Source: Arcobacter sp. CECT 8986
GTDB lineage: Bacteria > Campylobacterota > Campylobacteria > Campylobacterales > Arcobacteraceae
Length of the DNA: 64,000 nt
Assembly (NCBI RefSeq): GCF_004116725.1
Contig: NZ_PDKG01000006.1
Location: 1 to 64,000 of the forward strand
Direction of reading: 5' to 3'
Shown: in pieces, positions 8,103-16,721 of the stretch
Layout of the letters: every line of letters begins with the position of its first letter
How positions within the stretch are numbered: position 1 is the stretch's first letter
Program-made: the position numbers and the translations under genes
Notes under the pieces: model-generated
What the model saw: only the letters and a program-made list of their open reading frames with translations
Told to the model about the DNA's origin: nothing
Database searches by the model: none

Positions 8103-8867
8103 ATGAAAAAAATAAAAAAGACTATAAACAAATATGATAATTTTGAAGATACTTATAAAAAAGCTTATATTGGCTTACCAAAAGGATTTAATAACATAAA
8201 AAATCCACAGTTTTTAACACTTGATAAATTTAAAAAGAATCATAAAAATATAAATAGTAAAAAAAAGTACCCAGTCCTTTTTTTTATGCATGGCTCAGCA
8301 GGTCTTAAATATGGGAAAAAATATAAAGATGAAGTTCTAAAAGAAGAGTTTATATTTTTTGCACCAAACTCATTTAAAATTAAAGACCGTCCAACATATA
8401 AAACACCAACAAAACTAAAAAACTACGAACAAGTTCATTCTCTTAGAGTTGCTGAAATTTTTTACAATATTAAAAAATTAAAAGAGTTTGATTTTATTGA
8501 TTTTAATAATATATTTTTAATGGGAAGCAGTGAAGGTGCACTTGCTGCTGCAAAATATAATGGAGATGAATTCAAAGGAAGAATTATTGCAGCTTATTCA
8601 TGTGAAAATAGTTATTATAGTAGTGATTTTAAAATTGGGGCAAAAAAGAAAGACCCCATTTTAAATATTATAGGAACACAAGATGAATATTTTAGTTCTT
8701 TTTCTAAATATGAAAATAGAAAAGTTACAGGAAACTGTTCTACTGCTTTACTAAAATATAAAAATGCAAAAGTAGTAATTTTACCTAAAACAAAACATAA
8801 TGTAATAGAGAATCAATACACTATTCCTGAAGTTATTAACTTCTTAAAATTTCATACAAAATATTAA
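8103..8867 (+). CDS. Alpha/beta hydrolase, dienelactone hydrolase-like
   Basis: The 254-residue protein shows an alpha/beta-hydrolase layout. VLFFMHGSAG is the oxyanion-hole strand. GSSEGALAAA is the nucleophile elbow with the catalytic serine. GTQDEYFS holds the acid and TKHNVIE the histidine. There is no signal peptide, so it is cytosolic. The substrate is unknown. The start is the ATG at 8103 with AGGA upstream; the reading could extend to 8052 but that adds residues unlike a hydrolase start. It is divergent from pabC and overlaps the opposing ATP-grasp gene by 4 bp. Confidence 0.75.
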   Translation: MKKIKKTINKYDNFEDTYKKAYIGLPKGFNNIKNPQFLTLDKFKKNHKNINSKKKYPVLFFMHGSAGLKYGKKYKDEVLKEEFIFFAPNSFKIKDRPTYKTPTKLKNYEQVHSLRVAEIFYNIKKLKEFDFIDFNNIFLMGSSEGALAAAKYNGDEFKGRIIAAYSCENSYYSSDFKIGAKKKDPILNIIGTQDEYFSSFSKYENRKVTGNCSTALLKYKNAKVVILPKTKHNVIENQYTIPEVINFLKFHTKY

Positions 8868-9934
8868 ACTATTGAGTATGAAATTAGACTATTTTCTATA
8901 TTATTAATAATTAAATCTCTTCTAAAAACTTTAGCTATATCTTTTGCATACTCTAAATGAGTAGTTATACCAACACAAGAGCAGTTAATCTCACTTAATA
9001 CATATTTATCACTATTATTCTCATCATAATCTAAAATATAATCCATTGTCCAAAGGATTGGGAACTCTTTATTATTACAATGTTTTTTTAATTGTTTAAA
9101 ACTCTTTTTTGTTAGTTGAATTAGTTTTTCATATTTTAAAGAGTTTGCAGATTCATAACTATATTGTGCTCCACTAAAAAGTGTAGCAGAGAATTCACCC
9201 TCTTGTGGTTTTTTATGAACTACACATATTGGATTATCTTTTACTAATAAAACTCTAATCTCACCCTCATTTATTCTACTTAAATATTTACAAGAGACAA
9301 AACCTTTTTTATTTTTAAAATAAAAAGCCTTTTCATCATCTTCTTCAAATTTCCAAGCAAAATCTGTCATAAAATCATTTATTGAATTAAACTTTTCTTT
9401 TTCATTATTTACAGCTTCAGTTGAAACTACTGTTCCATTTTCATTTAATTTTACAAGATATACACCCTCACCTGTTGAGCCATAATTTGTCTTTAATACT
9501 CTTATTTTTTCACTTTTTAAAACTTGAGGAAAATCAGCATTAAACTCTTCTACTTTTTGATAAAATTTAGTACTTTTTTCACCTATTTTTGTATCTTTTA
9601 ATTTATACAAAATATCTTTAAAATCCAAATTTATCATCACATCAGGATGAGTATGTACTTCTATTTGATTTTGACTTAGTTTATTTAGAAATTGAAAATA
9701 TTCATCAATCTCTTTTAAGTTTCCTGGATTAATTCTACTTATAATGGCATATGCATTTTTATTTAGATATTCAAAAAGTTCATCTTTTTTTGAAGGATTA
9801 TAAAATACAACTTCAGTAGAAAACCCACTAATTTGTTCTATTTCATTTAGTATTGGTTTAGTATCAGCTCTAAAACCATCAAAACCTTTGTCACTCCCCA
9901 CACTACACTCTATGATAAAGATTTTATTTTTCAT
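8864..9934 (-). CDS. Cj0069-like ATP-grasp protein
   Basis: A 356-residue protein resembling the Cj0069 family of Campylobacterota, with an ATP-grasp look. RVLKTNYGSTGEGVYLV is a plausible glycine-rich nucleotide loop. GEIRVLLVKDNPICVVHKKP and SEINCSCVGITTHLE would fit the metal-binding end of the fold. ATP-grasp enzymes join a carboxylate to an amine or thiol, but I cannot name the substrate. The start is the ATG at 9934, which has an AGGAGA Shine-Dalgarno 6 nt upstream. The ATG at 9952 has none. It follows pabB by 80 bp on the same strand. Confidence 0.65.
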   Translation of the reverse strand: MKNKIFIIECSVGSDKGFDGFRADTKPILNEIEQISGFSTEVVFYNPSKKDELFEYLNKNAYAIISRINPGNLKEIDEYFQFLNKLSQNQIEVHTHPDVMINLDFKDILYKLKDTKIGEKSTKFYQKVEEFNADFPQVLKSEKIRVLKTNYGSTGEGVYLVKLNENGTVVSTEAVNNEKEKFNSINDFMTDFAWKFEEDDEKAFYFKNKKGFVSCKYLSRINEGEIRVLLVKDNPICVVHKKPQEGEFSATLFSGAQYSYESANSLKYEKLIQLTKKSFKQLKKHCNNKEFPILWTMDYILDYDENNSDKYVLSEINCSCVGITTHLEYAKDIAKVFRRDLIINNIENSLISYSIV

Positions 9935-10014
9935 ATTATGTCTCCTAAACATATTTTTATAAAACTTGCTTAAAAAATTTTATAAAATCTAGGTTACATA
10001 ACAATTACATCTAA

Positions 10015-10971
10015 TTATGTAGGAATATATATTTTATCAAGTACCTCTTCATACTCTAAGTTAACATCAGAATCACAAGTAATTCCTCCACCACTTTTAT
10101 AATATAGCTCATTTTCTATATTTTCAATAAATCTTATTAATACAAAGCTATAAAGATTTTCTCCATCAAAAACACCTGCAACACCTGTATAATAATCTCT
10201 ATCATAATTTTCTACATCTTTTAATATTTCAACTGTTTTTCTTTTAGGAGTTCCTGTTATAGAACCAGCAGGTAATAGTGAAGTTAAAATATCACCTATT
10301 TTACTTTTCCAATCACTATTTAGTTCCCCTTTTATTTTAGAACTTACTTGAAGTAAATCTTTTTTTCCTGCACTAATCTTTTCACAATATCTAAATTTTT
10401 CAACTCTAACTTTTGAAGATACAATCGATAAATCATTTCTTAATAAATCTACAACCATTGTATGCTCAGCCATCTCTTTTTTATTTGCTAATATCTTTTC
10501 TTGTGCATCTTCTATGTTAGCATCAATTGTGCCTTTCATAGGATATGTATATATTTTATTATTTTCTATTTCCACAAATTTTTCAGGAGAGAAACATACA
10601 AACTCATCTTTATACTTCAATTTAAATCTTGATTTTGCACATTTGTAAATATCTTTTAAACTAAGAGTTGTTTCAATTTTTGTTTTTACTGTTAAGTTAA
10701 GAAGATATGAGTTTCCATCTTTTATATTTTCTTGAATTTTATCAAAGGCAACTTTATAACTTTGAAAATCCATAGGAAACTTTTTTATATCTACTTTTTT
10801 TGAAGATGATATAAGATTTTCATTTGATAACGCAAACTCTATATTTTTTGGAAGTTGATTTAACTTAATAATTTCATATTTACTTAAATCATAAGATAGC
10901 ATAAAAAAAAATGGCTCAGAATCTGAGCCACTTTTATTTAATATTTTTCTAATTTTTTCTTTTTTATTCAA
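10015..10971 (-). CDS. pabB: Aminodeoxychorismate synthase component I
   Basis: A 318-residue chorismate-binding enzyme that, with a glutaminase partner, makes aminodeoxychorismate for folate. The region from about residue 90 on shows the family pattern: GNSYLLNLT, FSPEKFVEI, TYPMKGTI, HTMVVDLLRNDLS and LLPAGSITGTPKRKTVEI. The length fits a short PabB without a fused lyase domain. The likely start is a TTG at 10971, 16 nt after the pyrB stop and with no strong Shine-Dalgarno, so the start is uncertain. It is probably cotranscribed with pyrB. Anthranilate synthase (TrpE) is the main alternative; the short N-terminus argues for PabB. Confidence 0.85.
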   Translation of the reverse strand: MNKKEKIRKILNKSGSDSEPFFFMLSYDLSKYEIIKLNQLPKNIEFALSNENLISSSKKVDIKKFPMDFQSYKVAFDKIQENIKDGNSYLLNLTVKTKIETTLSLKDIYKCAKSRFKLKYKDEFVCFSPEKFVEIENNKIYTYPMKGTIDANIEDAQEKILANKKEMAEHTMVVDLLRNDLSIVSSKVRVEKFRYCEKISAGKKDLLQVSSKIKGELNSDWKSKIGDILTSLLPAGSITGTPKRKTVEILKDVENYDRDYYTGVAGVFDGENLYSFVLIRFIENIENELYYKSGGGITCDSDVNLEYEEVLDKIYIPT

Positions 10972-10987
10972 TGTTTATTTATATACT

Positions 10988-11863
10988 TTATTTAACTAAT
11001 TTTTTTAATACAGCCATTCTAACTGCAACACCATTAGAAACTTGTTGTAAAACTTTACTTCTTGGGTCTAATAACATTTCATCATCTATATCAATATTTC
11101 TATTTACTGGTCCTGGGTGAAGTAAAATTAAATTTCTATTTCCAAATGTATCTTTTGTAATACAATAATCTTTTGCATACTCTTGCATAGATGTATAATA
11201 AACTTGAGAATGTCTTTCTAATTGAGTTCTTAAACTCATTACAACATCAATCTCATCAATAACTTCACTTAATAATGTAACTTGTCTAACTGATTCATCT
11301 TCTGATTTAAAATGATCAGGTGCAACAAAAATAGGTTCAATTCCAAATCTTGGTAAAAGTTTTGAATCTGAAGATGCTACTCTTGAAGTTTTTACATCTC
11401 CAACAATTGCAACTTTTTTACCCTCAACATCATCATTAAAGTGATCTAAAATTGTAAATAAATCTAATAAAGCTTGAGTTGGATGTGCATTATATCCATC
11501 ACCAGCATTTAAAATAGGACAATTTACATGCTCTTTTAAACTCTCTGGTAAACCACATTCACTATGTCTAATAACAATAGCATCTGGTTTCATTGCATTT
11601 ATATTAGCAACTGTATCAAAGATTGTTTCACCTTTACTTCTTGAACTACTTCCTACATCTAATGATACTACTTCCGCACCTAATCTCTTAGCTGCAATTT
11701 CAAAAGAACTTCTAGTTCTTGTTGAATTTTCAAAAAATAGTGTTACAATTAATTTACCTTTTAAACATTCACTAGATTGTAAATCTCTAAACATTTTCGC
11801 ATCATCAAATAACTCAATAATTTCATCTTTTGTAAAATCAGAAGTTGTAATCAAGTGTTGCAT
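10988..11863 (-). CDS. pyrB: Aspartate carbamoyltransferase catalytic subunit
   Basis: The 291-residue enzyme joins carbamoyl phosphate and aspartate in pyrimidine synthesis. FFENSTRTRSSFEIAAKRLG (about 44-63) is the carbamoyl-phosphate motif S-T-R-T-R. HPTQALLDLFTI (about 128-139) and the C-terminal HPGPVNRNIDID complete the active site. No regulatory PyrI gene is present. An AAAGGAAA Shine-Dalgarno precedes the ATG. It is divergent from argD and leads into pabB. Confidence 0.96.
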   Translation of the reverse strand: MQHLITTSDFTKDEIIELFDDAKMFRDLQSSECLKGKLIVTLFFENSTRTRSSFEIAAKRLGAEVVSLDVGSSSRSKGETIFDTVANINAMKPDAIVIRHSECGLPESLKEHVNCPILNAGDGYNAHPTQALLDLFTILDHFNDDVEGKKVAIVGDVKTSRVASSDSKLLPRFGIEPIFVAPDHFKSEDESVRQVTLLSEVIDEIDVVMSLRTQLERHSQVYYTSMQEYAKDYCITKDTFGNRNLILLHPGPVNRNIDIDDEMLLDPRSKVLQQVSNGVAVRMAVLKKLVK

Positions 11864-11888
11864 TTTTTTCCTTTAATTTTAGTTTGAA

Positions 11889-11894
11889 ATTATA
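11889..11894 (-). promoter_or_regulatory. -10 box of pyrB
   Basis: TATAAT on the minus strand (in GGGTATAATTTC), 25 bp before the pyrB ATG and behind a T-rich tract. Confidence 0.6.
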
Positions 11895-11979
11895 CCCGAA
11901 AAGCCATTAAAAAACTCTACAAAATATGGTGTTTTGAGCTATTTTTTTTTGAATTAACATTTTGTTCAAATAAATTAGA

Positions 11980-11985
11980 TATAAT
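11980..11985 (+). promoter_or_regulatory. -10 box of argD
   Basis: TATAAT in TTAGATATAATC, 33 bp before the argD ATG. A T-run (positions 11942 to 11950) lies further upstream and there is no clear -35 box. Confidence 0.6.
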
Positions 11986-12018
11986 CTTCAAAACATATAA
12001 ATTATACTAGGATAAGAA

Positions 12019-13212
12019 ATGTCAAAAGAGTTAGAAAATCTTGACAAAGAGTATGTTCTTCATACTTATGCAAGAAACTACGTAAACTTTAAAAAAGGTA
12101 TAAATGCTACACTTTTTGATGAAGAAGGAAAAGATTATATTGATTTTACTTCAGGTATTGGTGTAGTATCTGTAGGTCACGGAAATAAACAAGTTGCAGA
12201 TGCAATTTATAATCAAATTAGTAATATTACACATATTTCAAATATTTATGCCATTGAACCACAAGCAAAACTTGCTCAAAGAATTGCTCAACTAAGTGGT
12301 TATGATGTTGCAACATTCTTTGGAAATAGTGGTGCTGAAGCAAATGAAGGTGCTATTAAAATTGCTAGAAAATATGGTGAAAAAAACTTCACTAAAAAAA
12401 GATTTAAAGTAATCACTTTAGAGCACTCATTTCATGGAAGAACAATCACAACTGTAAAAGCAACAGGTCAAGAGAAATTCCATTCACCAAGTTTTGCTCC
12501 ATATCCAGATGGTTTTTCATATAACCATACAATTGATGATATTTACAACTCAATTGATGATGAAACAGTTGCTGTTATGATTGAATTAGTTCAAGGAGAA
12601 GGTGGTGTTCAACCATTTCCTAAAAAAGACATTCAAGAATTAGCAAAATTTTTAAAAGAAAACAAAATTTTATTAATTGTAGATGAAGTACAATCAGGTG
12701 TTTTTAGAACAGGTGAATTTTTAGCTTCAAATCTATATGATATAGAACCAGATATTGTAACACTTGCAAAAGGTTTAGGTGGCGGTGTTCCAATTGGAGC
12801 TGTTCTTACAAAACATAAAGATATTTTCTCACCAGGTGACCATGGTTCAACATTTGGAGGAAACTATTTAAGTACAAGAGCTGCATTAGAAGTTGTTGAT
12901 ATTTTAGAAGATTATAAAAATAGTGGAAAATTAGATGAGACTATTATATATTTTGAACAAAAATTAAAAGAGCTTTATGAAAAATATCAAAATCTTTTTC
13001 TTGATAGCCTTGGTTTAGGACTAATGAGAGGAATAAGAGTAAAAGATGAGCAAACTCTATCTTCTATTATTTCAAATGCATTTGAAGAAGGAATACTAGT
13101 TTTAAAAGCTGGAAAAAATACATTAAGACTTTTACCAGTTCTTACTATTTCAAAAGATGAGATAGATGAAGGCTTTAAAAGGCTAGATAATGCACTTGGT
13201 AAAATCTCTTAA
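12019..13212 (+). CDS. argD: Acetylornithine aminotransferase
   Basis: A 397-residue class III PLP aminotransferase of arginine synthesis; family members often also act on succinyl-diaminopimelate. FGNSGAEANEGAIKIARKYG binds the cofactor phosphate. LIVDEVQSG is the PLP aspartate strand. The Schiff-base lysine is near residue 250 in TLAKGLGGGVPIGA. An AGGATAAG Shine-Dalgarno precedes the ATG. The end overlaps the start of the TolC-like gene by 23 bp. Other class III enzymes are possible, but length and motifs fit ArgD well. Confidence 0.9.
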   Translation: MSKELENLDKEYVLHTYARNYVNFKKGINATLFDEEGKDYIDFTSGIGVVSVGHGNKQVADAIYNQISNITHISNIYAIEPQAKLAQRIAQLSGYDVATFFGNSGAEANEGAIKIARKYGEKNFTKKRFKVITLEHSFHGRTITTVKATGQEKFHSPSFAPYPDGFSYNHTIDDIYNSIDDETVAVMIELVQGEGGVQPFPKKDIQELAKFLKENKILLIVDEVQSGVFRTGEFLASNLYDIEPDIVTLAKGLGGGVPIGAVLTKHKDIFSPGDHGSTFGGNYLSTRAALEVVDILEDYKNSGKLDETIIYFEQKLKELYEKYQNLFLDSLGLGLMRGIRVKDEQTLSSIISNAFEEGILVLKAGKNTLRLLPVLTISKDEIDEGFKRLDNALGKIS

Positions 13213-14371
13213 CCTTTTACTAATATCTGCACTTTGTCCTTTTGCATTATTAAATGCAAAGGATGAAGATATTCTGTCAAAAGACAGATTAAAACAGTTC
13301 AAATTAAGTGAACAACAAGTAATTGAAGATAGTGCAAAACTACAAAAAGATTGGATAAATCCAATTACAATTACTTATAGTAAAGTTGATGGAGAGATAA
13401 CAGATACAGAAAAAACTGTTATTAGTGTAAATCAACCAATATTTAAAAGTGGTGGTATTTATTCTGCTATTTTATATGCAAAAGCAAATGAAAAATACTC
13501 AAATTTAGATATTGACCTTCAACGAAAAGAGATGATAAGAAAAGCATATAATCTTCTTTTCAATATCCATAAAACTGATTTAGAGATACAAAAAAGCCAA
13601 CTGGTTTTAAAAAATGCACAAATTGATATTATTAGAAAAAAAGAGCAAGTACTAAATGGCTTTTTAGATACTTCTTATTTAGATAATGCAATTTTAGATG
13701 CAAATACAGCAAAAAAGAATTTAGCTGATTTAAAGTATCAAAAAAAAGAGTTGATTAATAATTTCAACAACATCGCAAGTAATGATTATAAAATCTTTAA
13801 ACTTCCAGAATTTAGTATTGTTTCAAAAAAACAATTTATGGATAGCAACTTAAATATCATGAAATCAAAAGCAGATATTGAGACTAAAAAAGAGTTAAAA
13901 ACTATGACAATATCTCAATACTTACCAACAGTTAGTGCGACATATGATTTTACAAGAAATCATGGAAACTCATCTTCTAATATTGTAGAAAAAGAGGTTC
14001 AAAATGTAGGTATTTCTGTATCTATGCCAATTGATGTAAGAACTTTTAATGATATTGAATCTTCACAAATAAACTATCTAAAATCAAAGTTATCTTTAAA
14101 AACTCAAAAATTAGAAGAAGAGAACTTTTTTAGAACACAAATGCAAAAAATAGAAACAATAGATGAAAAGATAGATATAACAAAAGATGATTATAAACTT
14201 TATAGCTCTTTGTTAAGCACTATTGTTGAAGAAAAAAATGCGGGATTAAAAACAAAAAGTGATGTGGATACACTTCTTAATTCATCTAAAGTAAAAGAAG
14301 TTGAATTAAAAATATTTAAAATAGATAAACAACTTGAGTTGTTAGAGTTATATGCAAAATTAAAGAAGTAA
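13190..14371 (+). CDS. TolC-like outer membrane channel protein
   Basis: A 393-residue outer-membrane-efflux-type protein. The first 23 residues form a signal peptide ending in LNA. The rest is mostly amphipathic helix, with two matching halves that each pair a strand segment with long helices: TITYSKVDGEI...VISVNQPIF early and TVSATYDFTRNH...VGISVSMPI later. That is the internal repeat of TolC. It is shorter than E. coli TolC (about 470 mature residues). The ATG at 13190 has an AAAAGG Shine-Dalgarno inside argD. No membrane-fusion protein or pump follows, so its partners lie elsewhere. Confidence 0.75.
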   Translation: MHLVKSLNLLLISALCPFALLNAKDEDILSKDRLKQFKLSEQQVIEDSAKLQKDWINPITITYSKVDGEITDTEKTVISVNQPIFKSGGIYSAILYAKANEKYSNLDIDLQRKEMIRKAYNLLFNIHKTDLEIQKSQLVLKNAQIDIIRKKEQVLNGFLDTSYLDNAILDANTAKKNLADLKYQKKELINNFNNIASNDYKIFKLPEFSIVSKKQFMDSNLNIMKSKADIETKKELKTMTISQYLPTVSATYDFTRNHGNSSSNIVEKEVQNVGISVSMPIDVRTFNDIESSQINYLKSKLSLKTQKLEEENFFRTQMQKIETIDEKIDITKDDYKLYSSLLSTIVEEKNAGLKTKSDVDTLLNSSKVKEVELKIFKIDKQLELLELYAKLKK

Positions 14372-14388
14372 GAAAATTCTTACTTCTT
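14363..14388. terminator. Bidirectional terminator over both stop codons
   Basis: AAGAAGTAAG and CTTACTTCTT form a perfect 10-bp stem with a 6-nt loop. The stem contains the stop codon of the TolC-like gene on one strand and of pyk on the other, so one hairpin serves two converging genes that lie 8 bp apart. The T tracts are short. Confidence 0.65.
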
Positions 14389-15825
14389 AGTTTCAAGATT
14401 TAAATAGTATTCAATCTCGCTTTTAGTTAAAATTTTAATAGTATTTGTACTACCTGGCATTCCAACTGGATAACCAACTGTTGCTACGTATGGTCCTTCT
14501 TTATCAAGCATATCTCTTGCTTCTAATGCTTTTAACATTTTTTGGAACATTTTAGTTGTTTGAGACTCTTTTATAGTTCCTATTGGATAAATTCCCCAAA
14601 CAGCAGTTAAAGAATTTAATACTTTTTTCTTATGAGTAAAAGTTAAAATCTTTGTATGTGGTCTATATCTTGACATTCTAATTGCTGATTGTCCAGAACT
14701 TGTTAAAGCTAAGATACCTTTTGCATTAATATCATCTGCAAGTTTTGTTACTGTTGATTGAATAACATCAAATTGATCTAAATACTCAAATTTTTCATGT
14801 TTTGCAAAATTGTAAATTTCTTCAGTTTTTTGAATAATATTACTCATTGTATCAACTACATTTATTGGATCTTCACCAACTGCACTCTCTTCACTTAACA
14901 TTACAACATCTGTTCCATCTAAAACAGCATTTGCAACGTCTGAGATTTCTGCTCTTGTTGCTCTTTCATTTTGAGTCATTGATAAAAGCATTTGAGTTGC
15001 AGTAATAACAGGTTTACAAGCCATATTTGCTTTTTTGATTAATCTTTTTTGAATAGTTGGTACTTCATAATAAGGAACTTCAATACCTAAATCTCCCCTT
15101 GCTACCATCAATCCATCACTTACTTCTAAGATTTCATCAATATTTTCAACTGCATCAAATTTTTCAATTTTTGCAATTAATTTACCTTTATAATCACCTA
15201 AAAGTTTTCTTGCATTTTGCATATCTTTTTTATTTTGAACAAATGAAATTGCAAAATAATCAACTTTATTTTCAACACCCCATTTGATATCTTTTTCATC
15301 TTTTTTAGTAATTACATCAATATCAATAATTGTGTTAGGGAAGTTTACACCTTTTCTTGAATTTAAAATTCCATGATTTTCAACTTTTGCTTTTATTTCA
15401 ATTCCAGTTTCAATAACTTTTGCTCTAATTGTTCCATCATATAAATAGATATACTCACCCTCTTTTACTTTGTCTAAAAGTTCAGGATAATTAATAGATA
15501 CTACATAACTTTTATTACTCTCTTTATATCCTAAAATATCTTCTTTTAAGAAAGTTATTACATCCCCTCTATGAAGTTCAAAAGGCTCTTTAATATCACC
15601 AATTCTTACTTTTGGCCCCGAAATATCTTGTAAAATACCAACTGTTGTATCTAAATTTTTCATAGCAGTTCTAATATTTTTTAATGTTTGTAAATGATAT
15701 TCATGGTCGCCATGAGAAAAATTTAATCTAAACATATTTGCACCAGCTTTAATAAGCCCTTCAATCATCTCAATACTATCACTTGCTGGCCCTACAGTTG
15801 CTAAAATCTTTGTTCTTTTTGTCAT
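14380..15825 (-). CDS. pyk: Pyruvate kinase
   Basis: The 481-residue glycolytic enzyme makes pyruvate and ATP from phosphoenolpyruvate. It begins with RTKILATVGPASDS. MFRLNFSHGDHEYH holds substrate-binding residues. AKIEKFDAVENIDEIL and MVARGDLGIEVP carry the catalytic lysine and metal ligands. KPVITATQMLLSM is the family signature region. The C-terminal domain is complete. An AAAAGGAGAAG Shine-Dalgarno precedes the ATG. Having pyruvate kinase suggests some glycolytic or anaplerotic flux in a group that mostly lives on organic acids. Confidence 0.97.
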   Translation of the reverse strand: MTKRTKILATVGPASDSIEMIEGLIKAGANMFRLNFSHGDHEYHLQTLKNIRTAMKNLDTTVGILQDISGPKVRIGDIKEPFELHRGDVITFLKEDILGYKESNKSYVVSINYPELLDKVKEGEYIYLYDGTIRAKVIETGIEIKAKVENHGILNSRKGVNFPNTIIDIDVITKKDEKDIKWGVENKVDYFAISFVQNKKDMQNARKLLGDYKGKLIAKIEKFDAVENIDEILEVSDGLMVARGDLGIEVPYYEVPTIQKRLIKKANMACKPVITATQMLLSMTQNERATRAEISDVANAVLDGTDVVMLSEESAVGEDPINVVDTMSNIIQKTEEIYNFAKHEKFEYLDQFDVIQSTVTKLADDINAKGILALTSSGQSAIRMSRYRPHTKILTFTHKKKVLNSLTAVWGIYPIGTIKESQTTKMFQKMLKALEARDMLDKEGPYVATVGYPVGMPGSTNTIKILTKSEIEYYLNLETKK

Positions 15826-15918
15826 GGGCTTCTCCTTTTAAAATTTTTTCATTGTCGTAATTATATCTAATTTCATCTACGAAATAGTTACATTTACCAT
15901 TCATTCATCTATAAATGA

Positions 15919-15924
15919 TATAAT
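15919..15924 (+). promoter_or_regulatory. -10 box of the OmpA-like lipoprotein gene
   Basis: TATAAT in AAATGATATAATTTT, 25 bp before the GTG start at 15950. Confidence 0.6.
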
Positions 15925-15949
15925 TTTTTATTTAAAATAAGGATAAATT

Positions 15950-16693
15950 GTGAAAAATGCAAAGATAAAATACATATCAACAATTTTAGTAATAAGTTCA
16001 CTTTTATTTACAGGTTGCGCTCAAAAAAATGAGGATTTACCTGCAAATCAAAAAGATGAATATGCAAGTACTAAACAAGGTGCAGTTATGGGGGCATTTA
16101 TTGGTGCACTTATTGGTATGATGGCAAATGGAAAACATAAAAGTCAAAATGCAGCTTTGGGGGCTGTTTTAGGTGCTGGTATTGGTGGAGGAATTGGTTA
16201 TTCAGTTGATAATCAAGCAAAACAAATTGCAAAAGAGTTAGATACAAAAGTAGACAATAAACCAGAAGCATTAACAAATCCAGATAATGATTTAGTAATT
16301 TCAAATACAGACAAATATGTAAAAATAATGCTAAGAGATAAGATGATGTTTAAAACAGGTTCTGCTATTCCAACTCAAGATGCAGCTTTAAAATTAGAAA
16401 AAATCACAAATGTATTAAGAAAATATCCAGATACAATAGTTCAAGTTGTAGGATTTACAGATAGTAGAGGAACATATGAATATAATCAAAAACTATCTGA
16501 ACAAAGAGCCAAAAATGTTGGTGATAGAATTTATAATAGTGGAATAGAAAATCTTATTTATTCAAAAGGATGCTCATACAATAAACCTTTAGTTGCAAAT
16601 AAAACAAAAGATGATATGGCATTAAATAGAAGAGTTGAAATATATCTATATCCAAATCAACAATCAATAGTTGATGCTTGTAAAGCACAATAA
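15950..16693 (+). CDS. OmpA-family lipoprotein with glycine zipper
   Basis: A 247-residue lipoprotein. The lipobox LFTGC places the lipidated cysteine at residue 23. A glycine-zipper region (about 45-86, GAVMGAFIGALIGMM and LGAVLGAGIGGGIGY) comes next and may insert in or lie along the membrane. The C-terminal 120 residues are an OmpA peptidoglycan-binding domain with VQVVGFTDSRGTYEYNQKLS and ALNRRVEIYLYP. It likely tethers the outer membrane to the wall. The start is GTG with an AAGGATAA Shine-Dalgarno. It is similar in build to Pal/YiaD-type proteins, but no Tol genes are adjacent. Confidence 0.85.
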   Translation: MKNAKIKYISTILVISSLLFTGCAQKNEDLPANQKDEYASTKQGAVMGAFIGALIGMMANGKHKSQNAALGAVLGAGIGGGIGYSVDNQAKQIAKELDTKVDNKPEALTNPDNDLVISNTDKYVKIMLRDKMMFKTGSAIPTQDAALKLEKITNVLRKYPDTIVQVVGFTDSRGTYEYNQKLSEQRAKNVGDRIYNSGIENLIYSKGCSYNKPLVANKTKDDMALNRRVEIYLYPNQQSIVDACKAQ

Positions 16694-16709
16694 TTTAAAA
16701 ATTTTTAGA

Positions 16710-16715
16710 TAAAAT
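16710..16715 (+). promoter_or_regulatory. -10 box placed for a leaderless mRNA (midA)
   Basis: TAAAAT in TTAGATAAAATAG ends 6 bp before the ATG at 16722, and no Shine-Dalgarno lies between. Transcription would start at or next to the start codon. Confidence 0.45.
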
Positions 16716-16721
16716 AGTTTT

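Noticed and set aside
6840..14371. A Lap-type adhesin secretion system made of the LapG-like protease and the TolC-like protein
   Set aside because: The genes are 6 kb apart, not cotranscribed, and the ABC transporter, fusion protein, LapD and adhesin are all missing here.
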